From assembly GCF_019697375.1 (NCBI RefSeq), contig NZ_JAHCDI010000004.1, positions 1,909,324-1,973,323 of the forward strand: a DNA stretch of 64,000 nt, read 5' to 3'. Both the position numbers and the translations under genes were made by a program. The stretch's first letter is position 1. Each line of letters begins with the position of its first letter. This DNA comes from Micromonospora tarapacensis. Its GTDB lineage: Bacteria > Actinomycetota > Actinomycetes > Mycobacteriales > Micromonosporaceae. The notes under the pieces were generated by a model, which worked only from the letters and a program-made list of their open reading frames with translations, ran no database searches and had not been told where the DNA came from. Shown here piece by piece: positions 8,443 through 16,959 of this stretch.

Positions 8443-9303
8443 TCAGCCGGTCGAGGAGCGGGCGACCGGCAGGTCGAAGTAGGTGTCGGGCCAGGGCTCA
8501 TCGCGGTAGCGGAAGTGCCACCATTCCCGGTCGTAGCCGACGAACCCGCCGTCGGTCATCAGTCGCCGCAGCAGCCGCCGGTTCGCCCGCGCGGTGGCGT
8601 CGACCAGCGCCGAGTCGGTGCGCGCCAGCGGGTCGAAGCAGTCGAAGCCGGTGCCCATGTCGACGCTGTTGTCGGCGAAGCGCTGGCCACGTTCGGCGGT
8701 GCAGGCCACCAGCGGCCGACCGGGAGAGTGCCGTGGCTGCTCCGGCGCCGGCAGGTCGACCAGGGTGAGGTCGACGGTGCTGCCCCGGCTGTGTGCGCTC
8801 GGTGAACCGAGGTACCCGAGATCGAACAGCTCCGACTTCGCCACCCGGGGGTAGAACTCGGCCTTCATCGCGTCCTGCCCTGGCTGGCGAGCCCAGCGGA
8901 GGAAGTCGTCGGTGGCTCGCTGCGGGCGGTAGCAGTCGTACACCTTGAGGCTGCGACCGGCGGCCAGCGCGGCGTCCTGCACGCCGCGCAGCGCCGCAGC
9001 GGCCCGACTGGTGAGCAGGCACAGTGGCTCCGGGTAGCCGTCCACCGGTCGGCCGACGAAGTTGTGCGCGGTGGCGTACCGGATGTCGGTGAGGATGCGC
9101 CGATCCAGATCGGACAGCGTCACGAAGCCGGGTCGCGGCGGTGCCGGCGACGGCTGGGGCGGCTGCGGTGGTGCCCGCCCACATCCGGCCACCACCAGCG
9201 TGACCAGGAGGCCCACGCCCAGCGTCTGCACCCGGCCCCGCCCGGCCGGTGACGGCCGGGGGTCGCCGGAGAGCCCGTGCGGCGGATCCGTCGCCACCGT
9301 CAT
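8443..9303 (-). CDS. lipoprotein D-Ala-D-Ala dipeptidase (VanX/DdpX family)
   Basis: A zinc dipeptidase of the M15D family, hydrolysing D-alanyl-D-alanine. The N-terminus carries a hydrophobic segment ending in the lipobox LVVAGC (Cys41), so the enzyme is probably anchored outside the membrane. The zinc/catalytic signature SxHxxGxxxD is present as SAHSRGSTVD (around His171 and Asp178), and EWWHF gives the base Glu260 and zinc ligand His263. It lies 13 bp behind a D,D-carboxypeptidase gene on the same strand. Together they would act on peptidoglycan stem peptides. No vanH/vanA neighbours are present, so a glycopeptide-resistance role is not indicated; cell-wall turnover is likelier. Confidence 0.88.
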   Translation of the reverse strand: MTVATDPPHGLSGDPRPSPAGRGRVQTLGVGLLVTLVVAGCGRAPPQPPQPSPAPPRPGFVTLSDLDRRILTDIRYATAHNFVGRPVDGYPEPLCLLTSRAAAALRGVQDAALAAGRSLKVYDCYRPQRATDDFLRWARQPGQDAMKAEFYPRVAKSELFDLGYLGSPSAHSRGSTVDLTLVDLPAPEQPRHSPGRPLVACTAERGQRFADNSVDMGTGFDCFDPLARTDSALVDATARANRRLLRRLMTDGGFVGYDREWWHFRYRDEPWPDTYFDLPVARSSTG

Positions 9304-9316
9304 GGTCGGTGTGCGG

Positions 9317-10570
9317 TCACCCGGTGCGGGACGGGTTTCCCGTCCTGGCGGTGCGCAGCGACCGGCGGCGGCCGAGCAGACCGACGGTGAGCAGGGTCAG
9401 GCCGGCGGCGAGGCCGAGCAGGGAGGCCGACCGGAGCGGGCCGGTGAAGGCCCGCCGGTCGGACGCCTCCGCGCCAGACGCACCGCCGGGCAGCGCCAGC
9501 GGCGCGGCGGAGGTGGGCGGCACCGAGGCGGTGGCGGCGCCGGGACGCACCAGCACCCCGACCGAGGCGTCCCGGGGCAGCGTGAACCCCCAGTCGAGCA
9601 GGGCGGCCCCCTGCTGCCACCCCCGCTGGTCGATCACGTCCGCGCCGAGCAGCGTGACGACGAGCCGACGCCCGCCGCGCTGGGCGGCGCCGACGTAGGT
9701 GTGCCGGGCCAGGTCGGTGTAGCCGGTCTTGCCGCCCAGCGCGCCGGGATAGTGGTACAGCAGCTGGTTGTCGTTGTCGATGGTGAAGCCCTTGGTGCGC
9801 TGCCTCGGCTGGGCCGGGATGGTCGCCTTCCGGGTGGCGACGTAGCGGCGGAAGCGGGCGTCGGCGAAGCAGGCCCGGGTGATCAGGGCCAGGTCGTAGG
9901 CGCTGGTGAACTGCCCCGGACCGTCCAGGCCGGAGGCGGTCGCCGCGTGGGTCTGGTACGCGCCGAGCAGCCGGGCCTGCTCGTTCATCGCCCGCAGCCC
10001 GCCGGCCAGGCCGTCCGCGCCGCCACCGAGGCGGGCCAGCGCGTTCGCCACCTCGTTGCCCGAGCGCAGCAACAGCCCCAACCAGAGGGTCTCCACCCGG
10101 TACCGGCCGCCCTCGACCAGCCCCACGGCCGAACTGCCCGGCTCGATGTCCAGGTCACCGGCGGTGACGGTGACGATGTCGGCCGGGTCCAGCCGCGGCA
10201 GCATGGTCGCGGCGAGCAGCAGCTTCTGCACGCTGGCCGGGGTGGCGTACTCGTGCGGGCCGCAGCCACCCAGCACCTCCCCGCTGTCCAGATCCGCCAC
10301 CAGCCACGAGGTCGCGGCCACCTTCGGCGGCGCCGCCACGCCCGGCGGCACGACCAGCCCGGACGTCGCCAGCCGGGCCCCGCCCACGGCCCGCTGCACC
10401 GGATCCGGGGAGGGCGTCACCGGCGGCGTGGGACCGGGGGCGGGCGGTGCCGGGCGCGGACACGGCAGCGGTGCCGCCGCGGTGGCACCGGTGGCGGGCA
10501 CCGGTGGCGACGCCAGCAGTGCGGCGGCGACGGCGACGGCCAGGCCAGTAACTCTCACAATCAGCGACAC
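9317..10570 (-). CDS. D-alanyl-D-alanine carboxypeptidase (PBP5/S11 family)
   Basis: A low-molecular-weight penicillin-binding protein that trims the terminal D-Ala of peptidoglycan. All three active-site motifs are present: SVQK (SxxK, Ser near residue 113), RSGNE (SxN), and GGKTGYT (KTG). An N-terminal hydrophobic signal segment is followed by a Pro-rich linker. A C-terminal helix (LLGLAAGLTLLTVGLLG) with a basic tail suggests a membrane anchor. The GTG at 10570 has GGAA upstream; a TTG at 10600 is possible but lacks an RBS. A partial duplicate lies immediately upstream (10659-11408). Confidence 0.9.
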   Translation of the reverse strand: MSLIVRVTGLAVAVAAALLASPPVPATGATAAAPLPCPRPAPPAPGPTPPVTPSPDPVQRAVGGARLATSGLVVPPGVAAPPKVAATSWLVADLDSGEVLGGCGPHEYATPASVQKLLLAATMLPRLDPADIVTVTAGDLDIEPGSSAVGLVEGGRYRVETLWLGLLLRSGNEVANALARLGGGADGLAGGLRAMNEQARLLGAYQTHAATASGLDGPGQFTSAYDLALITRACFADARFRRYVATRKATIPAQPRQRTKGFTIDNDNQLLYHYPGALGGKTGYTDLARHTYVGAAQRGGRRLVVTLLGADVIDQRGWQQGAALLDWGFTLPRDASVGVLVRPGAATASVPPTSAAPLALPGGASGAEASDRRAFTGPLRSASLLGLAAGLTLLTVGLLGRRRSLRTARTGNPSRTG

Positions 10571-10658
10571 TATCGGGTGAATTCCGACCCGGTCCGGCAA
10601 ATCGACCAGCGCGGAGGTCGCCCTGCCTACCTGGCCCCTGGTCCGGAAACGGCCCTTC

Positions 10659-11408
10659 CTGGATCTCGAAGCCCTTGCCGCGCAGCGTCCGCTGCGCCGG
10701 GATCCGGGCCCGCTCGGTGAGCGCGTACCGGCGGAAGGTCGGATCGGCGAAACAGGCCCGGGCGATCAGCGCCAGGTCGTACGCGCTGGTGAACTGCCCC
10801 GGGCCATCCAGCCCCGACGGGGTGACCGCATGGGTCTGGTACGCGCCGAGCCGGCGGGCCTGCTCGTTCATCACCCGCACCCCGCCGGCCGCCCCGTCCG
10901 GCCCGCCGCCGAGACGCGCCAGGGCGGTGGCCGCCTCGTTGCCGGACCGCATCAGCAGCCCCAGCCAGAGGGTCTCCACCCGGTACCGGCCGCCGGGCAG
11001 CAACCCGACCGCCGAACTGCCGGCCGCGATGTCCAGATCCTCCCGGTCGACCGTGACGACCTGGTCGGGATCGAGCCGTGGCCGCATGGTCGCCGCGAGC
11101 AGCAGCTTCTGCACGCTGGCCGGGGTGGCGTACTCGTGCGGGCCGCAGCCACCCAGCACCTCCCCGCTGTCCAGATCCGCCACCAGCCACGAGGTCGCGG
11201 CCACCTTCGGCGGCAGCGGCACCCCTGGCGGCACGACCAGCCCGGTGGTGGCGAGGGCGTCGCCACCAACGACCCGGTGCTCCGGTACGGACGGCGGCGG
11301 AGTCGGCCGTGAGCCGAACCCGATGTCCGACACCGGCGGGCGGCGACGCCCGGCCGGCACGGACGGGCGTCTGCGCGGTTGACCACAAATGGTTGACCGG
11401 GAGGGCAC
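10659..11408 (-). pseudogene. truncated duplicate of the D,D-carboxypeptidase gene
   Basis: A tandem partial copy of the neighbouring S11 carboxypeptidase. Homology runs from RVVGGDALATTGLVVPP (near 11276) to KGFEIQ (10659) and includes the SVQK and RSGNE motifs. It stops before the KTG motif, and the frame then runs into the upstream part of the intact gene in a different reading frame. The 5' end lacks a signal peptide. A 120-bp stretch (11095-11214) is identical to 10212-10331, pointing to recent duplication or gene conversion. Without KTG and a signal peptide it cannot be a working exported enzyme. Confidence 0.85.
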
Positions 11409-11472
11409 CCGCCGACTAGAACCGCAGCAACGCTCGCCCGGATCCGCCGGCGGCGGTCGCGAGGTGGTGGCC

Positions 11473-12201
11473 GTGGCTCTGATCTCCTACGACGAAACCG
11501 AGGCCGCCGCGTTCGCCGCCAGCCGCGAGCTGGCGCACGGCGGCCTGCTCCGCTGGCGGTACGCCGTCCAGCAGCACCTGCGCCCCCGGGCCGGGGCGAC
11601 CCTGCTGGACCTGGGCGCCGGCACCGGCGCGTGGGCCGGCGCGTTCGCGCAGTGGTACGGCATTCGCGTCCTCGCCGTGGAACCGGCCCCGGCGATGCGC
11701 GAGCGCTGTGCGCATCGGCCGCTGCTCGCCGGGGACGCCGCCACACTGCCGCTGGCGTCGTCCAGTGTGGATGGTGCCTGGCTGTCGACGATGGTCCATC
11801 ACGTGGCGGACCTCGACGCCATGGCACACGAGCTGCGCCGGGTGCTCCGGCCCGGTGCCCCGGTGCTCGTCCGATCCCCCTTCCCCGGGCGACACCGACG
11901 CATCGCCCTGTTCCACTGGTTTCCCGAAGCGGTCCGGGTGCTCCGGACGTACCCCGGCCTGGCCCGGGTCCGTGCCGCCTTCGCCGGGGCCGGCTTTCCG
12001 GTGAGCACCGTCGAGCCGGTCGCGCAGACCACCGCCGCGTCGATGGCCGAGTACGCCGACCGGATGGACCGGCGGGCGCACACCCCGCTGCAACTGATCA
12101 CCGACGCCGAGTACGCGGCCGGCATGGCCCGGCTGCGGGCGGCCGTCGCCACCGAAGACGGGCCGGTCGTCGACTATCTCGACCTGCTGGTGCTGCGCTG
12201 A
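11473..12201 (+). CDS. class I SAM-dependent methyltransferase
   Basis: A 242-residue Rossmann-fold methyltransferase. The SAM-binding motif I is LLDLGAGTGAW; an acidic residue follows in LAVEPAP, and the post-motif strand appears as VDGAWLSTMVHH. These match the UbiE/Methyltransf_11 group. The substrate is unknown. The GTG at 11473 has GAGG eight bases upstream; the frame is open to 11389 but that extension shows no domain. The gene is divergent from the dac fragment and convergent with the phosphatase gene. Confidence 0.85.
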   Translation: MALISYDETEAAAFAASRELAHGGLLRWRYAVQQHLRPRAGATLLDLGAGTGAWAGAFAQWYGIRVLAVEPAPAMRERCAHRPLLAGDAATLPLASSSVDGAWLSTMVHHVADLDAMAHELRRVLRPGAPVLVRSPFPGRHRRIALFHWFPEAVRVLRTYPGLARVRAAFAGAGFPVSTVEPVAQTTAASMAEYADRMDRRAHTPLQLITDAEYAAGMARLRAAVATEDGPVVDYLDLLVLR

Positions 12202-12277
12202 GCGAATCGGTCGCCCGGATGGTGCAGGTTGTCGTGCGCCGGCGCCTCCCGGTCAGGCGTACACCGACGTCTCCCGG

Positions 12278-12715
12278 TCATGACCGCCCCAGCTGCTCGG
12301 GCAGGCGGCGCAGCCACCGGCGCTGCCAGGGAGTCTCCACCGCCCCGGGCCGGTACGCGGCACGCACCCAGTCCACCGCCCGCTCGGCAGGCAGCCCGTC
12401 GAGGATCGCGAGCGCCGCCAGGGCGGTGCCGGTCCGGCCCGTCCCGCCCCGGCAGGTCACCTCCACGCGCTGGCCCGCGTAGCCACGCCGCAGCGCTTCA
12501 CGCAGCGCGTCCACGGCGTCGGCCCGGTCCACCGGTACCCAGAAGTCCGGCCACCGGACCCGCCGGTAGGTCCAGGTCGGCGCCGGCCCGGGCGCCAGCA
12601 GAAGGCTGAAGTCCGCCGGTGAGGCCGGGCCCGCGATCCGCCGCCCACGCACCCGTACGCCACCGGGCAACTCCACCAAACCGGTCCCATCCGACCAACC
12701 GACCCTGACTCCCAC
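12278..12715 (-). CDS. protein tyrosine/dual-specificity phosphatase-like protein
   Basis: A short (about 145 aa) cysteine phosphatase. The P-loop CRGGTGRTG fits Cx5R(S/T). A WPD-loop-like WPDFW lies about 45 residues earlier, supplying the general acid Asp, as expected for PTP/DSP folds. The residue before the catalytic Cys is Thr rather than the usual His. The GTG at 12715 follows GAGGGGAG at good spacing. The frame continues upstream to 12826 but would then translate through the 51-bp palindrome, so the shorter start is preferred. The substrate is unknown. Confidence 0.75.
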   Translation of the reverse strand: MGVRVGWSDGTGLVELPGGVRVRGRRIAGPASPADFSLLLAPGPAPTWTYRRVRWPDFWVPVDRADAVDALREALRRGYAGQRVEVTCRGGTGRTGTALAALAILDGLPAERAVDWVRAAYRPGAVETPWQRRWLRRLPEQLGRS

Positions 12716-12768
12716 CCGTCCGGTCTCCCCTCGCCCAACCACTCCCCTACCTCGCCCACAACCAGGCC

Positions 12769-12819
12769 GCGATCTTGGACAGTTCCCGTTAGCTGCTAAC
12801 AGGAACTGTCCAAGATCGC
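12769..12819. repeat. 51-bp dispersed palindrome, copy 2
   Basis: A near-perfect inverted repeat. The left arm starts GCGATCTTGGACAGTTCC, and the right arm is its complement with a single mismatch over 24 bp around a short loop. It matches the element at 6942-6992 in length and core (ATCTTGGACA and TGTTAGC/GTTA parts). It abuts the broken 3' end of a dedA fragment and precedes the phosphatase gene. Confidence 0.88.
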
Positions 12820-12869
12820 CGCGCACGATCCCGCCATCTCCGAGCAGCGGACCGAGCGTGGTCCAGAAG

Positions 12870-13058
12870 CGCGACGAAACCGGCCAGCGGCAGGATCACC
12901 TCGCTCGGGATCGGCGGGAACAGGTTCTCCAGCGCCACGGCCAGCCCGGTGCCCGGGCCACCGAGCCGCTCCACCAGGTCGGTGTCCAGGCCGACCAGGC
13001 CGTCGTCCGGCGGTGCGGACTGACCGAGGAGAGGCGGTACGTCCCGGGCGTGCGTCAT
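12870..13058 (-). pseudogene. 5' fragment of a DedA-family membrane protein gene
   Basis: From ATG 13058 the first ~63 residues match the start of DedA/SNARE-associated membrane proteins. A helix leads into the hallmark LENLFPPIPSEVILPLAGF. The similarity ends at about 12870, where a normal protein would continue for another ~140 residues with further helices. Instead the frame continues into unrelated residues and through the 51-bp palindrome. This is a truncated remnant, cut close to the repeat. Confidence 0.8.
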
Positions 13059-13139
13059 GCCCGAAACGCTACGAGTCGCACCGGGGAGACGCTCCACCGG
13101 CCGTCGACTTTCCGGCCGTACGAGCCGTAGGCTGCGCGG

Positions 13140-13844
13140 GTGGCAGGAGAGTTCGCGCGTGGCCCGCTGACGCTCGCCGTCGCCCAACCGCTCTGCCTGG
13201 CGTACGACGTGGCGGCGAACGTGGCGGCGCACGCCTCGCTGGTCCGCGCCGCGGCGGCCCGGGTGGTGGTCTTCCCGGAACTCTCCCTGACCGGTTACGA
13301 ACTCGACGCCGCACCGGTCGACCCGTCGGACCCACGGCTGGCGCCACTGGTCGACGCGTGTGCCGAGGTCGGCGCGCTCGCGCTGGCCGGCGCGCCGGTG
13401 GCCGGCGAGCACATCGCCACACTCGCCGTCGACGGCGCCGGGGCTCGGGTGGCGTACCGCAAGATGTGGCTCGGCGCGGTCGAGGCCCGCCGGTTCACGC
13501 CGGGGCCGGCACCGGCGGTGCTGGAGGTCGACGGCTGGCGGCTGGGATTGGCGATCTGCAAGGACACCGGCGTCGCGGAACACGCGGCGCGCACCTGCGC
13601 CCTGGGCGTCGACGGGTACCTGGCGTCGATCGTCGATTCGGCGGCCGAGGCGGCGGTGCCGGACGAACGGGCGTTTCGGATCTCCACCACGCACCGGGTG
13701 GTCGTCGCGGTCGCCAGCTTCGCCGGGTCGACCGGCGGCGGCTATTCGGAGGCGGCCGGGCGCTCGGCGGTCTGGGCGCCGGACGGTTCCGTCCTCGCCC
13801 GCGCCGGGACGGTGCCGGGCGAGTTCGTGCGGGTGGCGCTGTGA
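13140..13844 (+). CDS. carbon-nitrogen hydrolase (nitrilase superfamily)
   Basis: A 234-residue amidase-like enzyme of the nitrilase superfamily. The catalytic triad is visible: Glu47 in VVFPELSLTGYE, Lys108 in AYRKMWL, and Cys140 in LAICKDTGV. The substrate (an amide or carbamoyl compound) cannot be told. The protein is a little shorter than typical members (250-280 aa). The GTG at 13140 starts the frame. The gene is convergent with the kinase gene 10 bp away. Confidence 0.87.
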   Translation: MAGEFARGPLTLAVAQPLCLAYDVAANVAAHASLVRAAAARVVVFPELSLTGYELDAAPVDPSDPRLAPLVDACAEVGALALAGAPVAGEHIATLAVDGAGARVAYRKMWLGAVEARRFTPGPAPAVLEVDGWRLGLAICKDTGVAEHAARTCALGVDGYLASIVDSAAEAAVPDERAFRISTTHRVVVAVASFAGSTGGGYSEAAGRSAVWAPDGSVLARAGTVPGEFVRVAL

Positions 13845-13854
13845 CCTGATCCGG

Positions 13855-15450
13855 TCAGCCGTCCCGGCCGGCCGGCGTCACCTCGAGCCGATCGAGCAGG
13901 TCGTCCAGACGGCCGGCGAAGTCGGCGGGAAGCCGACCGCGTTCCACCTCGTCGTCCAGGCGGTCGCGTAGGTCGTCGAGCCGCTTCTCGTGGTCCTTCG
14001 GCCGGCTCCCGGCCAGGTCGGTCAGCTCCTTGCGCAGCCGGTCGGCGGTCTTACCGTCGATCTCGCCGGTGAGCTGCGCCGCGGCGAGCATCGCGATGAG
14101 TTCGGTCGCCGTCTGCCGCAGGCTCACCGGTTGCGGCCGGACAGCCGATGGCGTGGCGTCGGGCGTGGGCGTGGGCTTGGTGGCCGCCGGCGGGGTCGCC
14201 GAGGCGGTGGTGGGCGCGGCTGCCGGTTGCCCGCCGCCCTGGTCGCCGAGGGCGAGCGCCGCGCCCAGGCCCACGAGCAGCGCCAGGCCGGCCGCGATCA
14301 GCGCACCCGCCGGAGGGCCGGCCCGCCGCGGCCGGCCCGACCGCCGGCGGGGCGTCGAGCCGGAGCGGGCGGGGCCGCGGAACGGTGCCGGCCGCCGTCC
14401 GGGGATCGGACCGGCACCGGCGGGACCGCGAGGCGGGGCCGCCGGCACGGGCCGCGGCCCGCCGGTGAACGCCGCCGCCGGCCACCCGGCGACGCCCTCC
14501 ACCAGGGTCGGCGGGTGATCGGGAAGCGCCCGGGTCGCGGCGTCCGCGTCGTGACCGGTGCCGGAAGCGGCCGTGCCGGTGGTCGGTAGGTCGCTGCCGG
14601 ACGCCACCGGCCCGGCGACGGCACGGAACCGGGCGGCCAGTTGCCCGGCGGTGGGGCGCCGCGCCGGGTCGGGGTCGAGGCAGGCCAGCACCAGCCCGGC
14701 GAGGTCGGCCGGCAGGCCCGGCACCCGAGGGCGCGGTACGGCCGGGCGGCTCGCGTGCACCACGACCGCGTCCTCCCAGCTGCGCACGGGCAGCGGAACG
14801 GCACCGGTGAGGGTGCGGTACAGCAGCGCGCCGAGGGCGTACACGTCGCCGGCCGGATTCGGCGCGTCGGCACTGAGCCGTTCCGGCGCGAGGTAGGCGG
14901 GTGTACCCATCATGGGTCCGCCGGCCGGTGGACCGGACCCGGCGGGCGGCGACCCGACGGGCGCGGCGATGCCGAAGTCGAGCACCTTGGCACCGCTGTC
15001 GGTGAGCATGACGTTGCCGGGTTTGATGTCGCGGTGCACCACGTCGAGGCGGTGCGCGGCGGCCAGCGCGGCGGCCACCTCGGCGGCCATCCGGAAGGCC
15101 GGCCGCCAGGCCAGCGGCCCGTCGGCCAGCCGGTCGGCCAGGTTCTGCCCGTCGACCAGCTCCATCACCAGGTACGGCACGACCGTGCCGCCGGCCAGGG
15201 CCGCCTCGCCGTAGTCGTAGACCTGGGTGACGTGCGGGTGGGCCAGGCGCGCCGCGGCGCGGGCCTCCCGCCGGATGGTGGCCCGCAGCTGCGGATCGAC
15301 GGCGGAGGTGCCGGCGAGGATCTTCACCGCGACCGACCGGCCGAGGACCTCGTCGTCGGCGCGCCACACCTCGGACATTCCGCCGAGGCCGATGCGCTCG
15401 TGCAGCACGTAGCGGTCGTGTAACCGCAGGCTGGGGGTGAACGGCGACAT
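13855..15450 (-). CDS. membrane Ser/Thr protein kinase (PknB-like)
   Basis: A eukaryotic-type kinase of 531 residues. The Gly-rich loop is IGLGGMSEVW, the ATP lysine is Lys43, and the catalytic loop HRDIKPGN (Asp141), DFG (158-160) and APE (188-190) are all intact. A Pro/Ala-rich juxtamembrane region is followed by one transmembrane helix (382-402). The short extracytoplasmic tail is predicted helical and charged (Asp/Arg/Leu-rich) rather than made of PASTA repeats. It probably phosphorylates cytoplasmic targets in response to an envelope signal. ATG 15450 has GGGGA just upstream, which favours it over the upstream alternative at 15489. Confidence 0.92.
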   Translation of the reverse strand: MSPFTPSLRLHDRYVLHERIGLGGMSEVWRADDEVLGRSVAVKILAGTSAVDPQLRATIRREARAAARLAHPHVTQVYDYGEAALAGGTVVPYLVMELVDGQNLADRLADGPLAWRPAFRMAAEVAAALAAAHRLDVVHRDIKPGNVMLTDSGAKVLDFGIAAPVGSPPAGSGPPAGGPMMGTPAYLAPERLSADAPNPAGDVYALGALLYRTLTGAVPLPVRSWEDAVVVHASRPAVPRPRVPGLPADLAGLVLACLDPDPARRPTAGQLAARFRAVAGPVASGSDLPTTGTAASGTGHDADAATRALPDHPPTLVEGVAGWPAAAFTGGPRPVPAAPPRGPAGAGPIPGRRPAPFRGPARSGSTPRRRSGRPRRAGPPAGALIAAGLALLVGLGAALALGDQGGGQPAAAPTTASATPPAATKPTPTPDATPSAVRPQPVSLRQTATELIAMLAAAQLTGEIDGKTADRLRKELTDLAGSRPKDHEKRLDDLRDRLDDEVERGRLPADFAGRLDDLLDRLEVTPAGRDG

Positions 15451-15528
15451 GATTCCCCAGTCTGCCTGGTTTCCCGCCCGTCGCACCACCCGCTGGTCAG
15501 GATCGGGCGGGTGGTGCGGACCTGGGCC

Positions 15529-15735
15529 CTACGGCCGGCAGGTGGTGGGGGCGGGCGCGGGCGCCGGTTGGATCTGGTCGGCGAGCCGGCGCAGTGCCCC
15601 GGCAGCGAGCCGACGGGTGCCCACGAGCCACGCCGAGGGTGGTGCGTCGGGGCGGACCGGAGCGTCCGGCCGGGCGGACATGACGTGTCGGTTGACAGCG
15701 TCGACGGCGAGAACGAAGCCGGTGGGCGATTCCAT
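15529..15735 (-). CDS. small hypothetical protein downstream of lacI
   Basis: A 68-residue frame starting at ATG 15735, two bases after the original lacI stop (TGA 15738-15740). It has no signal peptide, membrane segment or domain I recognise. The second half is Ala/Arg/Pro-rich. Its position immediately behind lacI suggests co-transcription. It may be non-functional. Confidence 0.45.
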   Translation of the reverse strand: MESPTGFVLAVDAVNRHVMSARPDAPVRPDAPPSAWLVGTRRLAAGALRRLADQIQPAPAPAPTTCRP

Positions 15736-15737
15736 GG

Positions 15738-16792
15738 TCAACTCCTCGGAGCCGGTCCGGAGCTGCTCCGGACGACGAGCGTGGTGGGCAGCAGGACCTG
15801 ACCCGCGGCGGCGTCCACGGGCGGGTCGAACAGCAGGGTGGCGGCGCTGCGCCCTTCGCCTCGCCGGGCTGGCGGACGGTGGTCAGGCCGGCCGGCGCCG
15901 CCTCGGCGACGTCGTCGAAGCCGGTCACCGAGACGTCGCGACCCGTCTCGTCCGCAGCGCGCAGGACGTCGAGCGTGCCGAGGGCGAGGACGTCGGAGCA
16001 GGCCAGCACCGCGGTGGGCGGCTCGGGCAGGGTCGGCAGCGACCGGACGGCCGCGGCGCCGGCGGCGCGGGTGTTGTCGCCGGCGGTGAGCACGGTCAGC
16101 TCGGGCCAGGCGACGCCGGCCGCCGCGAAGGCGTCCGCGAAGCCGGCCAGGCGGTCACGGGTGGTGGGATGCGGCACGTCGGTCACGTCGGCCACCCGCA
16201 GCGGCCCGGTCGGGGCGCCGGGCAGGACGTCGTGGCCGAGCAGGGCGACCCGCCGGTGGCCGAGTGCGGTCAGGTGCGCCGCGGCCGAACGGGCGGCGGC
16301 CCGCTCGTCGATGCCGACCCAGCGGTCGCCCGCGCGGGGACGCGACGAGGTGGTGACGAAGGGCAGCCCCCGGCCGCGGATCGCGTCGAGGATTCCCTCC
16401 TCGTCGCCGGCGCAGTAGACGCAGAACCCGTCGACGGCGGCGTTGTCCACCGCCTTCCGCGCGCCGGCCGGGTCAGCGGGCAGCGGCACGAGCAGCAGGT
16501 TGCTGTCGTGCCGCTCGGCCGCCTCGGCGACCCCGGTGAGAAACCGGACCGCGAAGGGGTCGGTGAACGCGTAGGACAGCCGTGAGGTGAACAGCACCCC
16601 GATGGCGTCGACGAAGCCCCGCCGCAACGACCGGGCGGTCGGGTCGGGCCCCGGATAGCCCATCTGCCGCGCGGTCTCCAGGATGCGCTGGCGCAGCTGT
16701 GGCGAGAGTTGGTCGGGGCGGCCGTAGGCGTTGGAAACGGTGCTGCGCGAGACACCGACCGCCTCGGCCACGGCGCGCAGGGTCGGCTTCAC
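15738..16792 (-). pseudogene. LacI-family regulator gene with a one-base frameshift
   Basis: A LacI/GalR sugar-type repressor. The N-terminal HTH is complete (LRAVAEAVGVSRSTVSNAYGR), and the periplasmic-binding-protein-like core runs normally to TTVRQPGEAKG. Near 15855 the frame then slips: with one extra base at the GGGC run the expected C-terminus appears (RSAATLLFDPP, then VLLPTTLVVRSSS) and ends at 15738. As read, translation continues in a wrong frame to 15497. The frameshift may be a sequencing error, since the rest is well preserved. GTG 16792 has GGAGGAGG upstream, and two operator-like palindromes lie immediately before it. Confidence 0.85.
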
Positions 16793-16805
16793 CGGCCACC
16801 TCCTC

Positions 16806-16835
16806 CTGGATCGATCCAGAACTGAATCGATCCAG
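16806..16835. promoter_or_regulatory. tandem LacI-type operators upstream of lacI
   Basis: A perfect 14-bp palindrome CTGGATCGATCCAG (16806-16819) is followed at a 16-bp interval by CTGAATCGATCCAG (16822-16835), one base off perfect. Both have the central CG typical of LacI-family operators and lie 14-43 bp upstream of the lacI start. They are probably autoregulatory sites. Confidence 0.75.
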
Positions 16836-16959
16836 AGATTAGCCGCACGGCCGGACGGATGTCAACGCAAAGGCCGGCCTGAGGCGGGGGTCGGAGTCCT
16901 CGGTCGAGCCGAGGCGGAGTCAAGGCCGGGTCCGGCAAAGCGGTCAGCGCCGCAACCGC

